Of a stretch of DNA of 64,000 nucleotides, positions 1-12,137 are shown in pieces. The notes under the pieces are model-generated. The model did not search any database. It was not told the DNA's origin and saw nothing but the letters and a program-made list of their open reading frames with translations. Made by a program: the position numbers and the translations under genes. This DNA is from Aegilops tauschii subsp. strangulata (Eukaryota > Streptophyta > Magnoliopsida > Poales > Poaceae), in NCBI RefSeq assembly GCF_002575655.3, contig NC_053037.3, positions 504,316,544-504,380,543 on the forward strand, read 5' to 3'. Within the stretch, counting starts at the first letter, position 1, and each line of letters opens with the position of its first letter.

Positions 1-1552
1 TTGTGGATGATTATTCAAAACTTTTATGCCGGATTGAATTTTTCTTCTAGAAATCTTTTAGATTCGGACGCGGGAGGTACTTTTATGGAAATTACTTTAG
101 GAGAAGCTACTAAACTCCTAGATAATATTATGGTTAATTATTCTCAATGGCATACCGAAAGATCTTCCACTAGTAAAAAAGTGCATGCGATTGAAGAGAT
201 TAATGTTTTGAGTGCAAAGATGGATGAGCTTATGAAATTATTTGCTAGCAAGAGTGCTGCTACTGATCCTAATGATATGCCTTTGTCTACTTTGATTGAG
301 AATAATAATGAATCTATGGATGTGAATTTTGCTGGTAGGAACAATTTTGGTAATAACGTGTATAGAGGTAATTCTTATGGAAATTATAATAAGATGCCCT
401 CTGATTTTGAGAATAGTGTTAAAGAATTTATAAGTTTGCAAAAGAATTCCAATGCTTTGATTGAAGAAAAATTGCTTAAGATTGATGATTTGGCTAGGAA
501 CATGGATAGAATTTCTCTTGATGTTGATTCTTTGAAACATAGATCTATTCCACCTAAGCATGATATCAATGAGTCTCTCAAAGCTGTGAGAATTTCCATT
601 GATGAGTGCATAGAAAGAACCGCTAAGATGCGTGCTAAAAAATATTGGTTTATAAAAGCGTGTTCTTCTAGTTTCCGTGAAAATAATTATGAAGATCTTA
701 AAGTGATTGATGTGTCTCCTATTGAATCTTTGTTTTCCAATGTAAATCTTGATAAAGATTGGACTGGAGATGAGTCAACTTTAGTTAAAAGGTGTCGCAA
801 TGATTCGGAGTTTATAGATCTTGATGCAAAAATTGATAAAAGTGGGATTGGAGAGGTCAAAACTTTAGGTAGCAATGAATCCACTCTTTTGGATTTCAAG
901 GAATTTAATTATGATAATTGTTCTTTAATAGATTGTATTTCCTTGGTGCAATCCTTTTTGAATTCTCCTCATGCTTATAATCAAAATAAAGCTTTTACCA
1001 AACATATCGTTGATGCTATGATGCAATCTTTTGAAGAAAAGCTTGAATTGGAAGTTTCTATCCCTAGAAAACTTTATGATGAGTGGGAACCTACTATTAA
1101 GATTAAAGATTATGAATGCCATGCTTTGTTTGATTTGGGTGTTAGTGTTTCCATGATTCCAAAAACTTTATGTGATGTGTTAGGTTTCCATGAATTTGAT
1201 GATTGTTCCTTAAATTTGCATCTTGCGGATTATTAAGAAACCTAAGTGAAGGATTAATGATGTTCTTATTGTTGCAAATAGGAATTATGTGCCCATAGAT
1301 TTCATTGTTCTGGATATAGATTGCAATCCTACATGTCCTATTATTCTTGGTAGACCTTTCCTTAGAACGATTGGTGCAATTATTGATACGAAAGAAGGAA
1401 ACATTAGATTTCAATTTCTGTTAAGGAAAGGCATGGAACACTTCCCTAGAATGAAAATTAAATTGCCTTATGAATCTATCATGAGAGCCACTTATGGATT
1501 GCATGCCAAAGATGAAAACACTTCGATCTATTCATGTTTTATGCCTAGTTAA
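1..1552 (+). pseudogene. gag-protease of element A, broken, 5' end outside window
   Basis: The first 412 codons read as the C-terminal half of an Athila-type gag, rich in Asn, Ser and Asp, joined to an aspartic protease. The protease active site reads ALFDLGVSVSMIP; D-L-G rather than D-S/T-G is usual for plant Athila proteases. The frame stops at 1234-1236. A one-base shift near 1227 and a TGA near 1243 separate it from the continuation, which carries the protease strand PIDFIVLDID and the flap-side motif ILGRPFLRTIGA and ends at 1552. No RT, RNase H or integrase follows, so the polyprotein ended after the protease in this lineage. The motif after the stop, a GTTGGGAGGCAACCCAA box, recurs after the gag of element B, which ties the two elements to one group. 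Confidence 0.85.
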
Positions 1553-4248
1553 GGGCGTTAAACAATAACGCTTGTTGGGAGGCAACCCAACTTTATTTTT
1601 GTTTTTACTTTTTAGGTTCTGTTTTGCATTAAATAATTCATCTAGCCTCTGTTTAGATGTGTTTTTTATGTTTTAATTAGTGTTTGTGCCATGTAAGACC
1701 TTTGGGATAACTTATGGTGATAGTTGATTTGATCTTTCTGAAAAACAGAAACTTTGGCACCGAGTGGTAGAATTGATCTGAGCTGCTGGAACGCGATAAA
1801 TTCTTTAATTGTTTACACAGGATTAATAAAGAAATTGGTTAGGTCTTCCTAATTTTTCAGGATTTCTGGAGTTACCGAAGTATGGGGGGATTACAGATTA
1901 CATACAGATTGTTCTGTTTTTGACAGATTCTGTTTTCGCGTGTTGTTTGCTTCTTTTGATGCATCTATGGCTAGTATCGGGGGGTATGAACCATGGAAAA
2001 GTTGGAATACAGTAGATATTACACCAATATAAATAAAGAATGAGTTCACAACAGTACCAAAAGTGGTGATTTATTTTCTTATACCAATGAAGCTTATGAG
2101 ATTTTCTGTTGAGTTTTGTGTTGTGAAGTTTTCAAGTTTTGGGTAAGGATTTGATAGACTATGGAATAAGGAGTGGCAAGAGCCTAAGCTTGGGGATGCC
2201 CAAGGCACCCCAAGGTAATATTCAAGGATGCCAAGAGCCTAAGCTTGGGGATACCCCGGGAAGGCATCCCCTCTTTCGTCTTCGTTTATCGGTAACTTTA
2301 CTTGAGGCTATATTTTTATTCACCACATGATATGTGTTTTGCTTGGAGCGTCTTGTATGATTTGAGTCTTTGCTTTTTAGTTTGCCACAATCATCCTTTC
2401 TGTACACACCTTTTGGGAGAGAGACGCATGGATCGTGATTTATTAGAATACTCTATGTGCTTCACTTATATTATTTGAGCTAGGCAAATTTGCTCTAGTG
2501 CTTCACTTATATCTTTTTAGAGCACAATGGTAGTTTTATTTTATAGAAATTGTTGAACTCTCGTACTTAACTTATATTATTTTGAGAGTCTTTATTATAG
2601 GCATCCAAGAGGGATATAATAAAAACTTTCATATAAAGTGCATTGAATACTATGAGAAGTTTGATTCCTTATGATTGTTTTGAGATATGAAGATGGTGAT
2701 ATTAGAGTCATGCTAGTAAGTAGTTGTGAATTTGAGAAATAGTTGTGTTAAGGTTTGTGAGTCCCGTAGCATGCACGTATGGTGAACCGTTATGTAACGA
2801 AGTTGGAGCATGAGACATTTTTTGATTGTCTTCCTTATGAGTGGAGGTCGGGGACGAGCGATGGTCTTTTCCTACCAATCTATCCCCCTAGGAGCATGCA
2901 CGTAGTACTTTGTTTTGATGACTAATAGATTTTTGCAATAAGTATGTGAGTTATTTATGACTAATGCTGAGTCCATGGATTATACGCACTCTCACCTTTC
3001 CGCCATTGCTAGCCTCTCTAGTACCGCGCAACTTTCGCCGGTACCATAAAACCGCCACATACCTTCCTCAAAACAGCCACCATACCTACCTATCATGGCA
3101 TTTCCATAGCCATTCCGAGATATATTGCCATGCAACCTTCCACCGTTCCGTTTATTATGACACGCTTCATCATTGTCATATTGCTATGCATGATCATGTA
3201 GTTGACATCGTATTTGTGGCAAAGCCACCGTTCACCATTTTCTTATACATGTCGCTCTTGATTCATTGCACATCCCGGTACACCGCCGGAGGCATTGACA
3301 TAGAGTCATATTTTGTTCTAGTATCAAGTTGTAATTTTTGAGTTGTAAGTAAATAAAAGTGTGATGACCTTCATTATTAGAGCATTGTCCCATGTGAGGA
3401 AATAAAAAAAGGGAGAAAGGCCAACTAAAAAAAGAAGGCCCAAAAAAGTGAGAGAAAAAGAGAGAAGGGACAATGTTACAATCCTTTTGCCACTCTTGTG
3501 CTTCAAAGTAGCACCATGATATTCATGATAGAGAGTCTCCTATATTGTCACTTTCATATACTAGTGGGAATTTTTCATTATAGAACTTCGCTTGTATATT
3601 CCAACGATGGGCTTCCTCAACATGCCCTAGGTATTCTTGAGCAAGCAAGTTGGATGCACACCCACTTAGTTTTCATTTTGAGCTTTCATAAAATTATAGC
3701 TCTAGTGCATCCGTTGCATGGCAATCCCTACTCACTCACATTGATATCTATTGATGGGCATCTCCATAACCCGTTGATACGCCTAGTTGATGTGAGACTA
3801 TCTCCTTCTTTTTGTCTTCTCCACAACCACCGTCTATTCCACCTATAGTGTTATGTCCATGGCTCACATTCATGTAGCGTGAAAGCTGAAAAGGTTTGAG
3901 AACGTCAAAAGTATGAAAAAAATTGCTTGGCTTGTCATCGGGGTTGAGCATGACTTGAATATTTTGTGTGATGAAGATGGAGCATAGCCAGACTATATGA
4001 TTTTGTAGGGATAAGCTTTCTTTGACCATGTTATTTTGAGAAGACATAATTATTTTGTTAGTATGCTTGAAGTATTATTGTTTTTATGTCAATATTAAAC
4101 TTTTGTTTTGAATCATATGGGTCTGAACATTCACACCACAATAAAGGGAATTACATGGATGAATATGTTAGCTAGCATTCCACATCAAAAGTTCTATTTT
4201 TATCATTTACCTACTCAAGGACGAGCGGGAATTAAGCTTGGGGATGCC
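1553..4248 (+). other. Non-coding 3' region of element A with polypurine tract
   Basis: No supportable gene. The stretch starts with a GGGAGGCAACCC box and contains several copies of a TAAGCTTGGGGAT motif near 2185-2250. It ends in the polypurine tract AGCTTGGGGATGCC at about 4235-4248, directly before the LTR. Element B has the same layout at 7056-9069, and element C shows it in reverse. Confidence 0.7.
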
Positions 4249-4553
4249 TGATACATCTCCAACGTATCTATAATTTTTTTATTGTTCCATGCTATTATAT
4301 TATCTGTTTTGGATGTTTTATATGCATTAATATGCTATTTTATATGATTTTAGGGACTGACCTACTAACCTAGAACTCAGTGCCAGTTCCTGTTTTTTTC
4401 CTTGTTTTATAGTTTCGCACAAAAGGAATACCAAACGGAGTCCAAACGGAATGAAACTTTCGCGATGATTTTCTTGGACCAGATGACATCCAGAGGGCTT
4501 AGAGTGCACGTCTGGAAAGCCACGAGGCACCCACAAGGTCGGAGGGCGCGCCC
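4249..4553 (+). repeat. 3' LTR of element A, left piece
   Basis: Begins TGATACATCTCCAACG directly after the polypurine tract and breaks off in a GC-rich GGGCGCGCCC stretch where element B begins. The last five bases, CGCCC, are one copy of B's target duplication. The sequence resumes at 10658. Confidence 0.85.
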
Positions 4554-6150
4554 TGATACGTCTCCAATGTATCTATAATTTTTAATTGTTCCATGCTGTT
4601 ATATTATCAATCTTGGATGTTTTATAATCATTTGTTAGTCATTTTATATCATTTTTTGGTACTAACCTATTGACATTGTGCCAAGTGCCAGTTTCAATTT
4701 TTTCGTGTTTTTTACATCGCAGAAAATCAATATCAGACGGAGTCCAAATGCCATGAAACTTTACGGAGAATTTTTATGGGCCAGAAGGAACACAACGGGC
4801 CCTGGCTCTGCCTGGGGGGTGCCCTGAGGAGGGCAGAACCCACCAGGGCGCGCCAGGAGGCCCAGGCACGCCCTGGTGGGTTGTGCCCACCTCGGGTGCC
4901 CCCCGAACCGCCTCTTTGCTCTATAAATACCCCAAAAATCCCAGAACCCTAGAAGCGTCAATGAAATATTCATCCAGCCGCCGCAGAGTCCAGAACCACC
5001 AGATCCAATCTAGACACCATCTCGGATGGGGTTCACCACCTCCATTGGTGCCTCTCCGATGATGCGTGAGTAGTTCTTTGTAGACCTTCGAGTCCGTAGT
5101 TAGTAGCTCGATGGCTTCCTCTCTCTCTCTTTTGATTCTCAATACAATTGTCTCTTGGAGATCCAAATGATGTAACTCTTTTGCGGTGTGTTTGTTGGGA
5201 TCGAGGAACTTTGAGTTTATGATCAGATCTATCTTTTTATATCCATGAAAGTTATTTGAGTTTCTTTGATCTCTTATATGCATGATTGCTTGTAGCCTTG
5301 TATTTCTTCTGCGATATTTGGGTTTTGTTTGGCCAACTTGATCTATTTATCTTGCAATGGGAAGAGGTGCTTTGTAGTGGGTTCGATCTTACGGTGCTTG
5401 ATCCCAGTGACAGAAGGGGAACCGACACGTATGTATCGTTGCTACTAAGGATAAAACGATGGGGTCTATCTCTACAAAGATAGATCTTGTCTACATCATG
5501 TCATCGTTCTTATTGCATTACTCCGTTTCTCCATGAACTTAGTACACTAGATGCATGATGGATAGCGGTCGATGTGTGGAGTAGTAGTAGTAGATGCAGG
5601 CAGGAGTCGGTCTACTAATCTTGGGCGTGATGCCTATGTAATGATCATTGCCTGGATATCGTCATAATTATTTGAAGTTCTGTCAATTGCCCAATCGTTA
5701 TTTGTTCACCCACCGTTTGCTATTTCTCTCGAGAGAAGCCACTAGTGAAACCTACGGGCCCCCGGTCTTTCTTCTCATATATTTGCGTTTGCGATCTACT
5801 TTTCTCTTGCATTTATTTTCAGATCTATTAAGCCAAAAATACAAAATACCTTACTGCATTTTATTTATATTTATTTTATTTGTGATCTATCTATCATATT
5901 ACTACAAAATTATCTCACGTGTGTTTGCCTATCTTGAGGTGCCGTACCCCGGAAGGGATTGACAACCCCTTTAACACGCCGGGTTGCGAGGATTTATTAT
6001 CTGTGTGCAGGGGCTGTTTACGTTGTGTTGCTTGGTTCTCCTACTGGTTCGATAATCTTGGTTTTATATCTGAGGGAAATACCTACTGCCGCTGTGTTGC
6101 GTCATCCCTTCCTCTTTGGGGAAATAGCGACGTAGCTTCAAGCGACATCA
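4554..6150 (+). repeat. 5' LTR of element B
   Basis: Runs from TGATACGTCTCC to AGCGACATCA. A TATA box (TATAAATA, 4922-4929) follows the GC-rich part and marks the likely U3/R boundary region. It pairs with 9070-10652. Confidence 0.9.
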
Positions 6151-6161
6151 AAAGGAATTTC

Positions 6162-6179
6162 TGGCGCCGTTGCCGGGGA
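6162..6179 (+). promoter_or_regulatory. Primer-binding site of element B (tRNA-Asp type)
   Basis: TGGCGCCGTTGCCGGGGA lies 11 bases inside the 5' LTR. It is complementary to the 3' acceptor end of plant tRNA-Asp, the primer commonly used by Athila-type elements. Element D has the identical site at 19792-19809. Confidence 0.85.
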
Positions 6180-6351
6180 GGATCTTCAACATATACCAGA
6201 TTCCTAATCACAAATCTCATCTCCTTGCAATTTACATTATTTGCCATTTGCCTCTTGTTTTCCTCTCCCCCACTTCACAATTTTTTTTGTTTTATTCGCC
6301 TCTCTTTTTCGTTTGCCGTTTTCTCGTCAGATCTATCCTTTGTTTGCAATC

Positions 6352-7055
6352 ATGAGAGATTTTGGTATGGCACTAACAGATGATGGCCTAACTCCTAAAA
6401 TTGGAAGTATGGGCAATCTGGATACTAAAACTTTTATCTTGGGGCAAGGGAACGTTATGGGAAAAGAACGTATCCAAGAATTTTTCAATTGTGTTGGGAA
6501 TCTAAGTCTTGATGATGCTCCTATACTTAAAACTACTAGATCTTATGCGGATGCTATTTCAGCACTAGTTCTGAAACTTGAAAGTAAATTTATTTGTACC
6601 CATCCTACTTTGCAAAGATTGTTTTTTGAGCTTCCAAACATAAAGAATCCTAGGGCCAAAAAGTTGGCCACTCTCGTTCTTATGAATGAGTATAACTACA
6701 TAATACGGGAAGCTAGAGAAATCTTTGATTTTTATGGTATGAATCGAGAAAAACCTGTGATAGATGAAATTCTTTACAATAGTTACTATGATTTAAGACA
6801 TTTGCTCGGGACAATAAAATCTTTCATGAGAATCTTAAGAAAGAAATCCCAGTTCAAGATATAATCCAACAAGTCTTCGACAATGTTAATCAACATTACT
6901 CTTGGAATGTTGCGGGAAATCAAAGGGGTTATGATGAAAACCAACTAAGGATTGCTAAAGTTTCCATGGATAATATGTTTTATGTTGTGTTTACAAAACC
7001 CCATGATGAAAACACCTCTAAGAAAATTATGAAGAAGAAGGATGACAAAACTTAG
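6352..7055 (+). pseudogene. gag-like ORF of element B, frameshifted
   Basis: The frame starts MRDFGMALTDDGLTPKIGSM at 6352, about 190 bases after the primer-binding site, and stays open to 6864. The homologous continuation is in another frame: a shift near 6809 leads into a run containing PVQDIIQQVFDNVNQHYSW and ending KKKDDKT before a stop at 7053-7055. The product is a short gag-like protein of about 230 residues without zinc knuckle or protease. It probably acted as a structural protein for particle assembly or is itself a relic; no domain is recognisable beyond similarity to Sabrina-type internal ORFs. The stop is followed by the same GGGAGGCAACCCAA box as in element A. Confidence 0.7.
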
Positions 7056-9069
7056 ATCCTTGCTTTATGCCTAGCTAAGGGCGTAAAACTATAGCGCTTG
7101 TTGGGAGGCAACCCAATGAATAAAAATTATTTTTGCTTTTCTGCTTTCTATTCTTGAGTGTTAGCACAATTATGATACTGTTATGATTGTGTTTTTTATG
7201 TTTAATTAGTTTTTGTGCCAAGTAAAGCCTTTAGGATCTTCTTGGGTGATAGCTGTTTGATCTTGCTGAAAAAACAGAAACTTTTGCGCTCAGGAAAATA
7301 ATTTTGATCTTTTACCAGAGAGCGATAAAATACCCATTCCAATTGCAGTAGATCAATATACAAATTATTCAGGTTGTCCTAATTTTTCATAATCTTTGGA
7401 GTTACAGAAGTATTCGAAAAAGTCAGATTGCTACAGACTGTTCTGTTTTGACAGATTCTGTTTTCTTTGTGTTGTGTGCTTATTTTGATGGCTCTATGGT
7501 TTTCTTTGATGAGTTTTTGCCATAGAAAAGTTTGAATATAGTAGAAATAATACAAAAATAGAATATGAATTGGTTTGATACAGTACTTATAGTAGTGGTT
7601 TGCTTTCTTATACTAATGGATCTCACGAAGGTTTTGTTGAGTTTTGTGTGATTGAAGTTTTCAAGTTTTGGGTTATCTTACGATGGATGAAGGAAGGATG
7701 GAAGAGCCTAAGCTTGGGGATGCCCCGACATCCCAAGCTATTATCCAAAAATGAGCAACCAACTAAGCTTGGGAATGCCCCCGAGTGGCATCCCTGCTTT
7801 CTTCCAACGATTATCGGTATTTTACTCGAAACTATATTTTTATTCGTCACATGATATGTGTTTTGCTTGGAGCGTCTTGTGTGATATGTGAGTTATGTTG
7901 ATGAGTAATTATGCTTTAGTAAGAATATCGGTGTTAAGGTTTGTGATTCCCTATGCAAGTACTAAAGTCAATAGTCATGCAATGAAATTATATCCTACTT
8001 GTGGTGCATTATTCGGGGTTAGTTATGCTTAATGCTTGCTTATGAGATTATCCGTTTCTTGGTTGGTCGCTTCTCAATCTTTTGCTAGCCTTCATTTTGC
8101 ACCAAGTATGATCTCTACTTGTGCATCCAAAATCCTTTAAACCAGTTTTGCCACATGAGTGCACTATATCTACCTATATGAGGTATTCTTTTGCCGTTCT
8201 AAGAAAATTTGCATGTGCCATCTCTAATTTTCAAAATAAACTTCTCTTTTGTGTGTTTGTTTCGCTCGTGGAGCGGTGAGGGGTGGCTAATATTTTCCAT
8301 GCTGGATGTCTTATTCTCACCATGAGTGATTATTCACTTGTCATTGCACGAGAGTAAGGCAAAGGTTTTAGGGATGCCAGTCCCAAAATGCAAAAATGAA
8401 TTTACTTTATGTTGTCAAATAATAAATTCCTTGGAAAGTGTTGGTATGGAGGGCACCCGTGGATACTGTTAGCCATGGAAAGTGAAAGTACGGTGGAAAA
8501 AGGAATAAACTTTATTTTCTGTTTGGGAACCGCCTATGGCATATCTAGCATGGAAAGTGTTCAAAACTCTAAGTCGTTTTCGTTGGTGGGATGCATACAC
8601 CTCTCAAAATGTTTTTATCTCTAAGTTTTTCGCTTTGAGCTCTGGCACCTCTACAAATCCCTACTTCCCTCTGCGAAGGGCCTTTCTTTTACTTTATGCA
8701 ATTTTTATTTTGAGTCTACATCTTCTCTTATAAAAGCACCAACTAGGACGCAATATGATCATACCTAAGTATTGGGTGTAGCTAATATTCGAGTGTGTTT
8801 CATGAATGGATCAATGTTTGAGCATGATGGGCTAGGGATAACTTATTTTGGTGTTGATATTTTGAAAGACATGGTTGCTTGTTGATATGCTTGAGCATCT
8901 AAATCATTATGTCAAAACTAGACTATTGCTTTGAACAATATAAAAGTCCAAATGTCCATGCTAAAAAGAAAAGAATATGATACGACATGATAGGCAGCAT
9001 TCCACATCAAAAATTCTGTTTTTATCACTTACCTACTCGAGGATGAGTAGGAGTTAAGCTTGGGGATGC
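7056..9069 (+). other. Non-coding 3' region and polypurine tract of element B
   Basis: No supportable gene. The region parallels 1553-4248: a GGGAGGCAACCC box at the start, AAGCTTGGGGATGCCC motifs around 7713, and the polypurine tract TTAAGCTTGGGGATGC at 9054-9069 directly before the 3' LTR. Confidence 0.7.
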
Positions 9070-10652
9070 TGATACGTCTCCAACGTATCTATAATTTTTG
9101 ATTGTTCCATGCTGTTATATTATCAATATTGGATGTTTTATAATCATTTTATATCATTTTTTGGCACTAACCTATTGACATAGTGCCAAGTGCCAGTTTC
9201 TGGTTTTTCCGTGTTTTTTACATCGCAGAAAATCAATATCAGAGAGAGTCCAAGAGGCAACAAAACTTTACGGAAAATTTTTATGGCCCAGAAGGAACAC
9301 AACGGGCCCTGGCTACGCCTTGGGGGTGCCCCGAGGGGGGCACAACCCACCAGGGCGCGCCAGGAGGCCCAGGCGCGCCCTGATGGGTTGTGCCCACCTC
9401 GGGTGCCCTCTAGACCACCTCTTTGCTCTATAAATACCCCAAAAATCCTAGAACCCTAGAAGTGTCCACGAAATATTCATCTAGCCGCCGCCGAGTCTAG
9501 AACCACCAGATCCAATCTAGACACCATCTCTGATGGGGTTCACCACCTCCATTGGTGCCTCTCCGATGATGCGTGAGTAGTTCTTTGTAGACCTTCGGGT
9601 CCGTAGTTAGTAGCTAGATGGCTTCCTCTCTCTCTTTTGACTCTCAATGCAATGGTCTCTTGGAGATCCATATGATGTAACTCTTTTGCGGTGTCTTTGT
9701 TGGGATCGATGAACATTGAGTTTATGATCAGATCTATCTTTTTATATCCATGAAAGTTATTTGTGTTTCTTTGATCTCTTATATGCATGATTGCTTATAG
9801 CCTCGTATTTCTTTTCCGATATTTGGGTTTTGTTTGCCAACTTGATCTATTTATCTTGCAATGGGAAGAGGTGCTTTGTAGTGGGTTCGATCTTACAGTG
9901 CTTGATCCCAGTGACAGAAGGGGAACCGACACGTATGTATCGTTGCTACTAAGGATAAAATGATGGGGTCTATCTCTACATAGATAGATCTTGTCTACAT
10001 AATGTCATCGTTCTTATTGCATTACTCTATTTCTCCATGAACTTAATACACTAGATGCATGCTGGATAGCGGTCGATGTGTGGAGTAATAGTAGTAGATG
10101 CAGGCACGAGTTGTCTACTAATCTTGGACGTGATGCCTATGTAATGATCATTGCCTGGATATCTTCATAATTATTTGAAGTTCTGTCAATTGCCCAACAG
10201 TAATTTGTTCACCCACCGTTTGCTATTTTTCTCGAGAGAAGCCACTAGTGAAACCTACGGCCCTCGGGTCTTTCTTCTCATATATTTGCCTTTGCGATCT
10301 ACTTTTCTCTTGCATTTATTTCCAGATCTATTAAACCAAAATACAAAATACCTTGCTGCATTTTATTTCTATTTATTTTATTTGCGATTTATCTACCAAA
10401 TTACTACAAAATTATCTCACATTCGTTTGCCTATCTTGAGGCGCCGTACCCCGGAAGGGATTGACAACCCCTTCAACACGCCGGGTTGCGAGGATTTGTT
10501 ATCTGTGTGCAGGGGCTGTTTACATTGTGTTGCTTGGTTCTCCTATTGGGTCGATAAGCTTGGTTTCGTATCTGAGGGAAATACCTACCGCCGCTGTGCT
10601 GCATCATCCCTTCCTCTTTGGGGAAATACCGACGTAGCTTCAAGCGACATCA
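9070..10652 (+). repeat. 3' LTR of element B
   Basis: Begins TGATACGTCTCCAACG after the polypurine tract and ends CGACATCA, followed by the target duplication CGCCC. The TATA box is at 9429-9436. Compared with the 5' LTR it lacks about 11 bases near 9140 and has scattered substitutions. Confidence 0.9.
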
Positions 10653-10657
10653 CGCCC

Positions 10658-11932
10658 AGGGGGTAGGGCGCGCCCCCCAGCCTTGTGGCCCCCTCGTGAC
10701 TCCACCGACCTATTTCTTCCACCTATATAATCTCAACTACCCCAAAACCTTCCACGGGAGCCACGAAACTACTTTTCCTCTGCCGCAACCTTCTGTACCC
10801 CTGAATTCCCTTCTAGGGGCCTTTTCCAGCATCCCGCCGGAGGGGGATTCGACCACAGAGGGCTTCTACATCAACACCATTGCCTCTCCGATGAAGCATG
10901 AGTAGTTTACCACAGACCTACGGGTCCATAGCTATAGTAGCTAGATGGCTTCTTCTCTATTTTTGATCCCCAATACCATGTTCTCCTCGATGTTCTTGGA
11001 GATCTATTCGATGTAATACTTTTTTGCGGTGTGTTTGCGATATCTGATGAATTGTGGATTTATGATCAGCTTATCTATGAATATTATTTGAATCTCCTCT
11101 GAATTCTTATATGCATGATTTGATATCTTTGCAAGTCTCTTCGAACTATCGATTTGGTTTGGCCAACTAGATTGGTTTTTCTAGCAATGGGAGAAGTGCT
11201 TAGCTTTGGGTTCAATCTTGCGGTGCTCGATCCTAGTGACAGAAGGGGAACCGACACGTATTGTATTGTTGCCACCGAGGATAACAAGATGGGGTTTTCA
11301 TCATATTGCTTGAGTTAATTCTGCCACATCATGTCATCTTACTTAATGCGTTACTCTGTTCTTATGAACTTAATACTCTAGATGCAGGCAAGAGTCGGTC
11401 GATGTGTGGAGTAATAGTAGTAGATGCAGAATCGCTTCGGTCTACTTGACACGGACGTGATGCCTATATTCATGATCATTGCCTTAGAAATCGTCAATAC
11501 TTTGCGCTTTTCTATAAATTGCTCGGCAGTAATTTGTTCACCCACCGTAATATTTTCTATCTTGAGAGAAGCCTCTAGTGAAACCTATGCCCCCCGGGTC
11601 TATTTTCCATCATATAAGTTTCCGATCTATTATTTTAGTTTCCTATTTACTTTCTTTGCAATCTTTTACTTTCTGATCTATAAACCAAAAATACCAAAAA
11701 TGTTACTTTACCGTTTATCCATCTATATCAGATCTCACTTTGCAAATAACCGTGAAGGGATTGACAACCCCTTTGTCGCGTTGGGTGCAAGTTGGTGTTT
11801 GTTTGTGCAGGTATTTGGTGGCTTGTTGTGTTGTATCCTATTGGATTGATACCTTGGTTCTCAAAAGCTGAGGAAAATAATTACTCTACTTTGCTGCATC
11901 ACCCTTTCCTCTTCAATGGAAAAATCAACGCA
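10658..11932 (+). repeat. 3' LTR of element A, right piece
   Basis: Resumes the GGGCGCGCCC stretch interrupted at 4553, contains a TATA box (TATATAA, 10724-10730) and runs to the terminal CAACGCA. With 4249-4553 it makes an LTR of about 1580 bp. The 5' LTR of A lies outside the window, so its target duplication cannot be checked. Confidence 0.85.
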
Positions 11933-11962
11933 AGCTGAAGAGGTAGCAGAGCTGCGAGGGGT

Positions 11963-12137
11963 AATACCTCCACCAGGAACGGGGCGGGTGCGTGGCAAGG
12001 GGCCGAGGTCCGTGGTAGGCAGGAGCCCCGTGCCGCGCCCGCCATGAAGATCCCCGTCACGTGCTACCAGGTGAGCACGTCTGGCCCGGCTGTTTTCTGC
12101 TCCGATAATAGTTCATCAATGGATTACAAATATATGG
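11963..12137 (+). repeat. Direct duplication, copy 1
   Basis: From AATACCTCCACCAGGAACGG to GGATTACAAATATATGG. It matches 14237-14462 with a few substitutions but lacks an internal block of roughly 45 bases present in copy 2. Both copies hold the MKIPVTCY leader and the GTGAGCACGTCTGGCC donor region. Confidence 0.85.

Larger units (their letters stand above)
4554..10652 (+). mobile_element. Element B: complete Sabrina-like non-autonomous gypsy element nested in the LTR of A
   Basis: A complete 6099 bp element: two LTRs (4554-6150 and 9070-10652), a tRNA-Asp-type primer-binding site, one short gag-like frame, a non-coding 3' region and a polypurine tract. It is flanked by a perfect 5 bp target duplication CGCCC (4549-4553 and 10653-10657). 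Removing it joins the two halves of A's LTR. The LTRs differ in length (1597 and 1583 bp) and at many sites, so the insertion is not recent. It has no protease, RT or integrase and must have relied on an autonomous relative. Confidence 0.92.
1..11932 (+). mobile_element. Element A: Athila-type Ty3/gypsy LTR retrotransposon, 3' part, split by element B
   Basis: The left end runs off the window. What remains is the end of a gag-protease reading frame, a 2.7 kb non-coding 3' region, a polypurine tract and a 3' LTR split into 4249-4553 and 10658-11932 by element B. No reverse transcriptase or integrase follows the protease, so the copy is non-autonomous; this organisation is known for Sabrina/WHAM-like Triticeae elements. 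The LTR begins TGATACATCTCC and ends CAACGCA. The family name is inferred from recognised sequence, not from a search. Confidence 0.85.
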
